Assembly: GCA_944320595.1 (NCBI GenBank)
Contig: CALUIB010000005.1
Coordinates: 62,001 to 126,000 of the forward strand
Source: an uncultured Muribaculaceae bacterium
Lineage (GTDB): Bacteria; Bacteroidota; Bacteroidia; Bacteroidales; Muribaculaceae
DNA: 64,000 nt
Direction of reading: 5' to 3'
Position 1 is the stretch's first letter; each line of letters starts with the position of its first letter. The notes under the pieces were generated by a model, which saw only the letters and a program-made list of their open reading frames with translations, ran no database searches and was not told where the DNA came from. Positions 1 to 6,994 of the stretch are shown here, piece by piece. The position numbers and the translations under genes were made by a program.

Positions 1-1461
1 GTCGACCGAGCCGTCGAGCTTGAACTCGAAGACATAAACGTAGTCGGGAGTTTCCACTATGCAGTCCACGCGCCCCTCGCTCTGCTGCTTTTCAGCATAT
101 ACCGTATAGACGCTCACGAGGCGGAATATCAGATAGAACGTGTAGTGGAAGTACCGCTCCCGCTCCCTCTCGTTCTCCTTGCGCCGCATGGCGTAGGGTA
201 TGTCGGCGAGGAACGACGTGAACAGTTTGCACAGTTGGTCGGTATCGCCATCCTCAAGCGCGTCGAGCAGGTCCTGCACCCAGCTGTCAACGCTCTCCGT
301 GCGTGGTTTTAAATAATCGGCGGCCACAAGCGACACGAACCCATTCTTCACCTCGTTGTTGGGGAAATCGAGCAGGAATGTCCTGCGCCGCGGCTTGTAG
401 TCCTTGATTGTCAAGTAGCCGCTCTGGTATATCATCGGCAACGGCTTTTCAACCGTGGCCTTGTAATCAACAAATTCGCGCGGGTCGTAATACTTACCCG
501 TTATCTCGTCGAGGTTGTCGTCGGTGTGCGACAGCAGCCGCACTAAGTAGCTCGGCGTTCCGCTGCTGAACCAGTAGTCGCGTATGTCCTGTGAAGCAAA
601 AGCATTCAGCAGACTGAACGGGTTATATACATCAGTCATGTTTTTGCTAAAATGGTAGCCGTCATATTGCCGTTTCAGTGCCTTGCGCATTTCATCACCG
701 CTGATGCCTTGGCTGCCTGCCATCTCTTCGATGGCCTCGGCAAAATAATCTTCCATCTCCTGCTGCGTGATGCCGCACAGCGTCTCGTAGCGCGGGTCCA
801 TGCTTATGTCGGCCGGCTGGTTGAAACCGCTGAACACGCTCACCTGCGAGAACTTCGTTACCCCCGTCAGCAGCACGAATTGCAAGTCATTATCGGCGGC
901 CTTGAACACCGAGTAAAAACCTTTCAGCGTCTCGCGATTGCGGTCTTCGAGCTGCCACTGATGACCGGCAACATCAACCGTGATGTCGGTATCGAGCACG
1001 TCGAGTATGGGCTTGTCGTACTCGTCGATAAGCACCACGCAACGCCTGCCGCTCCGCTCATGCGCACGGGCAAGCACGTAGGCAAAGCGGTTCCCAAGGT
1101 CGGTAACCTCCTCCATTCTGCCATATTCCTTCTCCCAACCCGAAATCTTGGCATTCAGTATCGTCTCCAAAGTGCCTGGCATGGTGAAATCACTTGCATT
1201 GAAATCTATGTGGAACACAGGATATTCAGCCCACTCCGTTTCAAGCGAGTCGATGGCAAGTCCGCGGAACAGCTCCTTGCGGCCAAGAAAATAGTTCTTC
1301 AGGGTGGAAACAAGCAGGCTCTTCCCGAACCGCCGTGGGCGGCTCAAGAAATATATCTTCCCCTTGGTCACCAAGTCATATACCAACCGGGTCTTGTCAA
1401 CGTAAACATATCCGTCTTCCCTAAGTTGCTCAAAGCTCTGTATGCCTATCGGGTATTTCAT
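1..1461 (-). CDS. AAA-ATPase-like / PD-(D/E)XK nuclease-like protein (partial, C-terminus off the window)
   Basis: The frame opens at an ATG at 1459-1461 (MKYPIGIQSFEQL) and stays open to base 1, so about 487 residues are visible and the C-terminus is missing. A P-loop of the form RRFGKSLL follows the opening strand, and VVLIDEYDKP is a good Walker B segment. Near the visible end, GRVDCIVE followed by VYVFEFK gives the D...ExK signature of a PD-(D/E)XK fold. This matches the AAA-ATPase_like plus PDDEXK_9 architecture that is common and multicopy in gut Bacteroidetes. Its biological role is not established. The gene starts 26 bases after the acetyltransferase gene on the same strand, so the two may be cotranscribed. 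Confidence 0.85.
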   Translation of the reverse strand, partial: MKYPIGIQSFEQLREDGYVYVDKTRLVYDLVTKGKIYFLSRPRRFGKSLLVSTLKNYFLGRKELFRGLAIDSLETEWAEYPVFHIDFNASDFTMPGTLETILNAKISGWEKEYGRMEEVTDLGNRFAYVLARAHERSGRRCVVLIDEYDKPILDVLDTDITVDVAGHQWQLEDRNRETLKGFYSVFKAADNDLQFVLLTGVTKFSQVSVFSGFNQPADISMDPRYETLCGITQQEMEDYFAEAIEEMAGSQGISGDEMRKALKRQYDGYHFSKNMTDVYNPFSLLNAFASQDIRDYWFSSGTPSYLVRLLSHTDDNLDEITGKYYDPREFVDYKATVEKPLPMIYQSGYLTIKDYKPRRRTFLLDFPNNEVKNGFVSLVAADYLKPRTESVDSWVQDLLDALEDGDTDQLCKLFTSFLADIPYAMRRKENERERERYFHYTFYLIFRLVSVYTVYAEKQQSEGRVDCIVETPDYVYVFEFKLDGSVD

Positions 1462-1487
1462 AGTATGGAGTATTTTAAAGTTTCAGC

Positions 1488-2048
1488 TCACTTGTCGCCA
1501 GTGTGTTCGGCAGGATCGTAGAGCATACCCGTGCAGAGGCACATACGGCGGCCATTACGCTGTAATATATCGAAGTTCACGCAACTCTCGCAGCCACGCC
1601 AAAACGCCTCATCGTTGGTTAGCGAAGGGAATGTCACCGGGCGGTAGCCAAGCTCGTTGTTCATCTTCATCACGGCCTCGCCTGTGGTGAGGCTGAATAT
1701 TTTTGCATTAGGGAACATTTCGCGCGAGAGATTGAATATTCGCTGCTTGATAAGCTTTGCAAGGCCTATTCCACGGAATTTAGGTGCTACTATCAATCCC
1801 GAGTTGGCCACAAAAGTCTTGTTGCTCCAACTCTCTATGTAGCTGAACCCTGCAAATTCCGAGCTTTTGTACAGAGCCATTACGGCTTTCCCCTCAATCA
1901 TTTTTTGTTTCACATATTCAGGGGAACGCTTTGCTATGCCAGTGCCACGCACCTTGGCGGCATGGTTGATTGTTTCAAGCACTTCGTCCACATATTTGAC
2001 ATGGCTTGCATTGGCCACGACAATTTCTATGTCACTAATATCAATCAT
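1488..2048 (-). CDS. GNAT-family N-acetyltransferase, arginine-locus type
   Basis: The 186-residue product has a GNAT fold. The segment VAPKFRGIGLAKLI contains the RGxGLA pyrophosphate-binding turn for acetyl-CoA, preceded by a beta-strand (TFVANSGLI). The C-terminal part is cysteine-rich (RGCESCVNFD, RMCLCTGM). The gene lies 58 bases downstream of argR. From memory, Bacteroides genomes carry an acetyltransferase of this kind between argR and argG, so a role in the acetylated branch of arginine synthesis is plausible but inferred. Here the next gene is an unrelated ATPase and no argG or argC follows. Confidence 0.8.
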   Translation of the reverse strand: MIDISDIEIVVANASHVKYVDEVLETINHAAKVRGTGIAKRSPEYVKQKMIEGKAVMALYKSSEFAGFSYIESWSNKTFVANSGLIVAPKFRGIGLAKLIKQRIFNLSREMFPNAKIFSLTTGEAVMKMNNELGYRPVTFPSLTNDEAFWRGCESCVNFDILQRNGRRMCLCTGMLYDPAEHTGDK

Positions 2049-2106
2049 TTCGTCGTACTAATGAAAAAACATGAAAATGAAAACTTTATAATATATGTGT
2101 ATTATT

Positions 2107-2607
2107 TTATTCGGCAATTCCTTCATCAAGACCTATGGGAATGAACCGGGCGAATATCTGCCTGGCCTGCTCGTGCGTCACATCCTCGCGCAACATGGCA
2201 AATATGGTATCGGCTCCCGAAATGGTTCCAAGGATTTCGGGCGTATGGCTCATATCGATGTCGTATGCCAGTCCGCTGGCATATCCGTTACGCGTCTTAA
2301 TTATGGCGCAGTGCCCCGAGAAATTGAGCGACACGAATCCGATGGTGTGGCTCATGGAAATGCTTGATTGCCCCTGCGACAGCATTGTGTCTTGCAGGTT
2401 GTTCCCATCGGGTATGATATACATATAATTACCCATGTCGGTGGCAACCTTGGTGGTTTTCAGAATTTTCAAGTCACGCGACAGGGTGGCTTGCGTAACC
2501 ACGTGCCCACGGGCTGCAAGCAATCTTGCCAGTTCATCTTGGCTGCCGATGCAGTTTTTTTTAATCAACTCCACGATGAGTTGCAATCTTGTGCGTTTAT
2601 TTTTCAT
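2107..2607 (-). CDS. argR: Arginine repressor ArgR
   Basis: The start is placed at the ATG at 2605-2607 (MKNKRTRLQLIVELI). This gives 166 residues, close to the family length of about 156; a longer frame adds 12 residues that resemble no ArgR. The N-terminal winged helix is visible (GSQDELARLLAARG, then TQATLSRDLK, the recognition helix). The C-terminal oligomerisation and arginine-binding domain contains GTISGADTIF, matching the family motif GTIAGDDT with one Asp replaced by Ala. It should be a hexameric, arginine-responsive DNA-binding protein controlling arginine genes. A long inverted repeat 30 bases upstream (2637-2676) may take part in autoregulation. Confidence 0.93.
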   Translation of the reverse strand: MKNKRTRLQLIVELIKKNCIGSQDELARLLAARGHVVTQATLSRDLKILKTTKVATDMGNYMYIIPDGNNLQDTMLSQGQSSISMSHTIGFVSLNFSGHCAIIKTRNGYASGLAYDIDMSHTPEILGTISGADTIFAMLREDVTHEQARQIFARFIPIGLDEGIAE

Positions 2608-2636
2608 AAAAATGCCAATTTGTAGAAAAGTGCGCC

Positions 2637-2676
2637 AAGACACACACCCATTTATTAATTTAACGGTGTGTGTTTT
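2637..2676 (-). promoter_or_regulatory. Inverted repeat in the argR leader
   Basis: Arms AAGACACACACC (2637-2648) and GGTGTGTGTTTT (2665-2676) are complementary at 11 of 12 positions and flank a 16-base AT-rich centre. A TAAATTTG hexamer-type -7 box on the minus strand lies at 2699-2706, so the repeat would sit in the 5' leader or just after the start point. It could be an operator, for ArgR or another regulator, or an RNA hairpin. The sequence does not decide which. Confidence 0.45.
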
Positions 2677-2790
2677 GACACAATTCTCTATTCGAGTGCA
2701 AATTTAATTACAAAATTGCAATCGGCTGTGATATTTGTGACAAAAATGTATTTTTATTCGTTTTTTTAACTATGAGCAAGCATTCCGTTT

Positions 2791-3684
2791 TTATTCGGCA
2801 GTATCTTCAAGCTCGTTAAAGGCTTTTTGTATGAATAGCAGCTGGTAGTCGAGCGAATTGTTCCAGTAATCGGCATTGTGCACACCGGGCCGCTCGATGT
2901 AGTCGTGCGGGATTTTTCGGTCAAGCATGGCCTTGTGCAAGTCGCGGTTCACCTGCAGGAAGAAATCCTCGGTTCCACAGTCGATGAGGATTTTTTGCCC
3001 CTCGTTGCGGATTCCGCTCTCTATTAAGTAAATCACCGAATGTTCTTTCCACAATTCGGGGTTTGCCGAGTATTCACCCAAAGCGTCTTTCATATTCCAG
3101 TTTTCGGGAAATGGCGTAATGTCAACACCGCCGCTCATGCTGCAACAGATACCGAAAACGTCGGGGTGACGCAGTCCCAGCCACAGGCTGCCGTGGCCGC
3201 CCATGCTGTAACCGCACACGGCACGCATACGCGGGTCGCTGATGGTGCGATAGTTATCGTCGATGTAGCCCACAAGCTCGGTGGCAACATAGGTCTCGAA
3301 TTGCAGTTTGCTGTTTACCGGCGAGTCCCAGTACCAACTGTTTTGCCCGTCGGGACACACGAAAATCACTCCAAGCTCCGAGGCAAGATAGTCGAGGTCG
3401 GGGCGTATTATGCCCCATGAGCCATAATCACCTCCGTGGCCGTTAAGCAGATATATGACCGGGTATATGACATCGGCCGACTCGCTGTCGAAATACTGCG
3501 ACGGCAGCACCACCGTGTTCTTAATCATGCGCCCCATTTTCGGGCTCAACACTTCGATGGTGTCGGCCTGATTAGGCAGGTAGCCATCATCAATTACCGA
3601 ATTTTCGTCTTGCGCCAATGAGGGGAAGATGGTTGCCAACATTATGGCAACCGCTATCAAAATATGTTTTACGTCGTTAAGCAT
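2791..3684 (-). CDS. Secreted alpha/beta-hydrolase esterase (esterase D / tributyrin esterase type)
   Basis: The 297-residue protein starts with a signal peptide (VKHILIAVAIMLATIFPSLAQ), so it is exported. The nucleophile elbow GYSMGG puts the catalytic Ser near residue 160. Candidate partners are Asp240 in DCGTED and His269 in RPGVHN, which are in the right order and spacing for the catalytic triad. LLNGHGG near residue 80 would form the oxyanion hole. The family includes feruloyl and acetyl xylan esterases and S-formylglutathione hydrolase-like enzymes. No glycan-degradation genes are adjacent, so the substrate is unknown. A TAATTTTG -7 box is present upstream at 3722-3729. Confidence 0.85.
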   Translation of the reverse strand: MLNDVKHILIAVAIMLATIFPSLAQDENSVIDDGYLPNQADTIEVLSPKMGRMIKNTVVLPSQYFDSESADVIYPVIYLLNGHGGDYGSWGIIRPDLDYLASELGVIFVCPDGQNSWYWDSPVNSKLQFETYVATELVGYIDDNYRTISDPRMRAVCGYSMGGHGSLWLGLRHPDVFGICCSMSGGVDITPFPENWNMKDALGEYSANPELWKEHSVIYLIESGIRNEGQKILIDCGTEDFFLQVNRDLHKAMLDRKIPHDYIERPGVHNADYWNNSLDYQLLFIQKAFNELEDTAE

Positions 3685-3777
3685 AGTGTGAAATGTTTTT
3701 AATGTAGTCGCATAACGAGCACAAAATTACGCCAATTTTTGCGAATTACAGTTATTCTCTCAATGATTTTTTGGCGG

Positions 3778-4200
3778 TTATTCTCTTTGCGCACACTGGG
3801 GGCATATCCCCTTAACCATGTAATTAACCGAGTGCATCGAAAAGCCTTCGGGAAGGTCGATTGCCGGTATGTGTATCGACTTGAAACAATAGGTACGGTG
3901 GCACCGCTCGCAGTAAAAGTGCGTGTGCATGTCATCGAGAGTACATTCATCGTCACCATCGCATATTTCATAGCGCATGGTTCCGCTGCCGTCTTCCATG
4001 GCATGCGCCACATGGCTTGCAGCAAACAGCGTAAGCACGCGGAATATGCTTGAGCGATCCATGGTGCCGATAATCTCGTCGAGTTCTGAAAGCGACACAG
4101 GCCGTGCTGCGGCAATCAGTGCCTTCAGCACCAATATGCGATTTGACGTGGGTTTCACTCCGCGCTTTTCAAGCAGCGGACAGTTGTGGTTGCATTCCAT
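3778..4200 (-). CDS. Fur-family metal-responsive transcriptional regulator
   Basis: The 140-residue protein has the Fur layout: an N-terminal winged helix (SLSELDEIIGTMDRSSIFRVL), then a dimerisation domain with metal ligands (DDMHTHFYCERC and the C-terminal CPQC). The two CxxC pairs would hold the structural zinc. An extra N-terminal CNHNC precedes the helix-turn-helix. Whether it senses iron, zinc or peroxide cannot be read from the sequence. The gene lies between the esterase and the outer-membrane receptor/lipoprotein pair, which suggests, but does not show, control of metal-linked uptake. Its own promoter is at 4236-4267. Confidence 0.9.
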   Translation of the reverse strand: MECNHNCPLLEKRGVKPTSNRILVLKALIAAARPVSLSELDEIIGTMDRSSIFRVLTLFAASHVAHAMEDGSGTMRYEICDGDDECTLDDMHTHFYCERCHRTYCFKSIHIPAIDLPEGFSMHSVNYMVKGICPQCAQRE

Positions 4201-4235
4201 GGAAAATGTGGCAAGTTATATCGTAAGTTATGCGG

Positions 4236-4267
4236 CAAAATTACGGAATTTCAGTATATATAGCAAG
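4236..4267 (-). promoter_or_regulatory. Bacteroidetes-type promoter of the Fur-family gene
   Basis: On the minus strand, TAATTTTG (4236-4243) is an exact TAnnTTTG -7 box. CTTG at 4264-4267, 20 bases upstream, matches 3 of 4 bases of the -33 box TTTG. The predicted leader is about 30 bases. The -33 box overlaps the terminator hairpin of the upstream lipoprotein gene. Confidence 0.6.
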
Positions 4268-4295
4268 CCCTCGCCGAAGAAAGGCGAGGGCTTGC
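4263..4295 (-). terminator. Hairpin downstream of the receptor/lipoprotein operon
   Basis: GCAAGCCCTCGCC and GGCGAGGGCTTGC form a perfect 13-bp stem with a 7-base loop (GAAGAAA), 48 bases after the lipoprotein stop codon. The 3' side on the minus strand is AT-rich (CTATATATA) rather than poly-T, so termination efficiency is uncertain. Confidence 0.6.
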
Positions 4296-4343
4296 ATGCA
4301 GTGTATATCAGTTACAAAATTCTTTTGTGCCAGTGGCTACGCA

Positions 4344-6971
4344 TTATTCGGCCTCCGAGGTGTCGCCACCTTCGGCATCACCGCCACCTTGGAACTCTTC
4401 GATTTCAGCAATCTTCAGGTTCTTGACTTCCCATGTGGGGGCTGCATCGGTGAGGCTGACGTAGCGGAATGCCATGTGAATGCGGCTGCCATTGTACTGC
4501 GAGAGGTCGATGAGGTTAACCGGGTAGAACGTCCAGCTCGAAGTTGTGGGCCAACCACTGACAGACAATTCTTCCCATTTGGCCTTAGTGACATCGCCAG
4601 CATAATTGGTAGAAACCAATACTGTGCAGAACTCTTCGGCCTGATGCCCGTTCATGTAGTTGATTGCAGTCTCAAATTGCATATTTGGCGAGATAGCCCT
4701 CGACAGGTTGATTTGCGGCGAAACAATCCAGCTTTCGGTAGCATGGTTTGTTCCACCCACGTAGGCCGAAGCCTTCCAGCCGTATGAACCGTCAACAGCC
4801 CAAATATAGCTCAATCCATCAAGAATAACGTCTTGGATTTCAAAACCGCCCGTCGAGCCAAGGAACGACTCGTTGAGGTAAGTGCTCATGTCGGCACTCC
4901 AACCATCAGCCTTGTTCTCGAATATGAACTGCTGAACTTCATATTCGGGTGTCGGTATCCATGCACCTGTAGTGAAAGTATATTCTTTTACTGCAAACTC
5001 GTCGCCATTGTTGTAAACCACGGCTGCCAGTGCGCCATCCTGCGCGTATGGCAATTGTTGCGGCAGGTAGGCTGCGGCCACGCCGTCGATTGCGTCGCCA
5101 TCGATTGCGTCGCTGCCATATTGTGCATATACCGACGGGGCAAGGGCGACTACACTGGCAGCATCGGTGGCATATTCGTTCCAAGCTTCGCCGTCGAATG
5201 CATAAAGTACCGATGTGTTGCTTTCAGAGGTTATTCCGCCTACGCCTTCAACCGAAGTAACCATAGTGTTGAGGAACTTGCCACTCGAAACGCCTATGGC
5301 AAATCCTGCCACGTTGACTGTGCGCCCGTTGAGCGACGGGTCAACCATACCCTCGGCAGGATAAGACAAGCTTCCGATGGCGGTCGAGGCACCGTCAAAT
5401 TCTATGTTGTAATAGTTGCCGTCGATGGTGAGCTTGCCTTGGTAAGACACATAGCCTATGTAGGGAGCTGCAATGAATGCATCGGCTGCTGCACCGTCGA
5501 GCACTCGCGGAGTGGGGAGGGTGTATTCACCGGCATCGCCCTTGATGACCGTTGCGTCGCTGCCGAATTGGGCAAAACCTCCATATTGCGAAGTAGTTCC
5601 GCTCACCGTTACAATGTCGCCTGCCACGCAGCCCGTACCGCTTTGGTAAACAAGGATGTAGCCGCTACCGTCGGTCATCAAGAAACCACGGTCGTAGGTG
5701 GCTGCTACCACGCCACGTGCACTGTAGTTGCCTGCGGCAGCATACTGGAGCAGGCCGACAGGAGTATATTCAGGTTCAGAGCCTGCCAGTGTTACCGATG
5801 TTGCCATAGTGTTTGTGTACTTGCCTCCGCTTACGCCTATGAGATAGCCCGTAACGGTAACTTGTTGTCCGTCGAGGCTGCTGTCAACCAAGCCCGAAAG
5901 GGGGTATTGAATGCTGCCAGTAGATGCCTCGGCACCATCCACGGCTACATTATAATAGTAACCACTTATGCTGAGTGTGCCTGTATAGCTCACATATTTC
6001 ACTTCGGGAGCGGCCACGTAAGCATCGAGATCGGCACCCGTCATGGTCGTGGGCGTGGGGTAGCTGAATTCGTCGGCACGTTCAAGCATTGTCACTACCG
6101 AAGTAGCAGGGAATTGCATCAGTCCACTGTATGACGATGTAGTACCGCTCACGCTCACCACGTCGCCAATCGAGTTGTTTGGCATGCCGTTGAGGTAAAC
6201 AAGTATGCTGCCTGTGCCGTCATTGAGCAGGAACCCACGGGAATAAGTGGCAATCACAGTACCTTTCACCGTGTAACTGCCACCTTCGGTGTCGGCAATT
6301 ACCGTTGACACGGGAGTGTAATTCTCGTCGGCCTTCGGTGCAACGCGGTAGGCGGCAGCCTCGGTGGCAGCGTTCCCGCCTTCACCTGGTTCAATGCCCG
6401 AATAAGCATAATTTACAACCATCAAGTCGCCAGCCTCTGCATCGGGGGTGGCGGTTGCAAGTATTTCGGGGATTTTCGAGAGCGTCGATGGGGTAAGGTA
6501 GCTTGCCTTGTTGCTGCCCCATGCAGTCTCGTAATCGTAGTAACCAAAGTCATACGAGCTTATGCCGGTGAGTTCGGCAAGGTAGCCCGACGGTTCCTTA
6601 TAGTAATTCACATTGACCGTGAAACGCGAACCCACGTCGGCCAGGCGGTAGTCGTTCGACGCAGCCAGGAATGCCGGGATATAGTCCTCGGGCGAGGCCA
6701 TCGTGGTGAAATAGCCGTTAGTGCCCACAGCAGCAAGTGCATCGGCGTAAGCAGTGCCTGTGCCTTGCTTTTGGTCGAGCTGCGCTGCAATGGCCTTGTT
6801 AGTCTCATTGCCTGCTATGGTGGCATAGTCGCCCGATGCCAGCGTTATGGTAGTGGTACGCACATCGGTGATGGTCTTGTCGATGTTGAACTGGTCGTTA
6901 TAGTCGTCGCACGACACTACTGTAATCGATGCCAGTGCCACCAACGATGCTGAAAATATCTTGTGTTTCAT
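4344..6971 (-). CDS. Surface lipoprotein with duplicated OB-fold-like domains and a choice-of-anchor J domain
   Basis: The start is chosen at 6971 (MKHKIFSASL) because GGAGG at 6983-6987 sits 11 bases before it; an ATG six codons upstream has no such site. The product has 875 residues and a lipobox ending at VVSC near residue 21. Residues about 220-396 and 402-579 are two copies of one module, each with RGFL(L/M)xDG, GDxVxVSGTTS, YYN and SGK(Y/F)xNTMxTSV. These resemble the OB-fold-like repeats of Bacteroidetes lipoproteins (DUF5689/DUF6359 type). The last about 170 residues (GWSADMSTYLN to WEVKNLKIAEI) look like a choice-of-anchor J beta-sandwich. The gene follows the TonB-dependent receptor by 23 bases, so it is probably that receptor's surface partner. 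The ligand is unknown. Confidence 0.8.
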   Translation of the reverse strand: MKHKIFSASLVALASITVVSCDDYNDQFNIDKTITDVRTTTITLASGDYATIAGNETNKAIAAQLDQKQGTGTAYADALAAVGTNGYFTTMASPEDYIPAFLAASNDYRLADVGSRFTVNVNYYKEPSGYLAELTGISSYDFGYYDYETAWGSNKASYLTPSTLSKIPEILATATPDAEAGDLMVVNYAYSGIEPGEGGNAATEAAAYRVAPKADENYTPVSTVIADTEGGSYTVKGTVIATYSRGFLLNDGTGSILVYLNGMPNNSIGDVVSVSGTTSSYSGLMQFPATSVVTMLERADEFSYPTPTTMTGADLDAYVAAPEVKYVSYTGTLSISGYYYNVAVDGAEASTGSIQYPLSGLVDSSLDGQQVTVTGYLIGVSGGKYTNTMATSVTLAGSEPEYTPVGLLQYAAAGNYSARGVVAATYDRGFLMTDGSGYILVYQSGTGCVAGDIVTVSGTTSQYGGFAQFGSDATVIKGDAGEYTLPTPRVLDGAAADAFIAAPYIGYVSYQGKLTIDGNYYNIEFDGASTAIGSLSYPAEGMVDPSLNGRTVNVAGFAIGVSSGKFLNTMVTSVEGVGGITSESNTSVLYAFDGEAWNEYATDAASVVALAPSVYAQYGSDAIDGDAIDGVAAAYLPQQLPYAQDGALAAVVYNNGDEFAVKEYTFTTGAWIPTPEYEVQQFIFENKADGWSADMSTYLNESFLGSTGGFEIQDVILDGLSYIWAVDGSYGWKASAYVGGTNHATESWIVSPQINLSRAISPNMQFETAINYMNGHQAEEFCTVLVSTNYAGDVTKAKWEELSVSGWPTTSSWTFYPVNLIDLSQYNGSRIHMAFRYVSLTDAAPTWEVKNLKIAEIEEFQGGGDAEGGDTSEAE

Positions 6972-6982
6972 ATTCTTCTTGT

Positions 6983-6987
6983 CCTCC
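6983..6987 (-). promoter_or_regulatory. Shine-Dalgarno site that sets the lipoprotein start
   Basis: GGAGG on the minus strand, 11 bases upstream of the ATG at 6971. Strong Shine-Dalgarno sites are unusual in this window, and this one overlaps the alternative upstream ATG. It favours the shorter start. Confidence 0.55.
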
Positions 6988-6994
6988 ATTTAGA

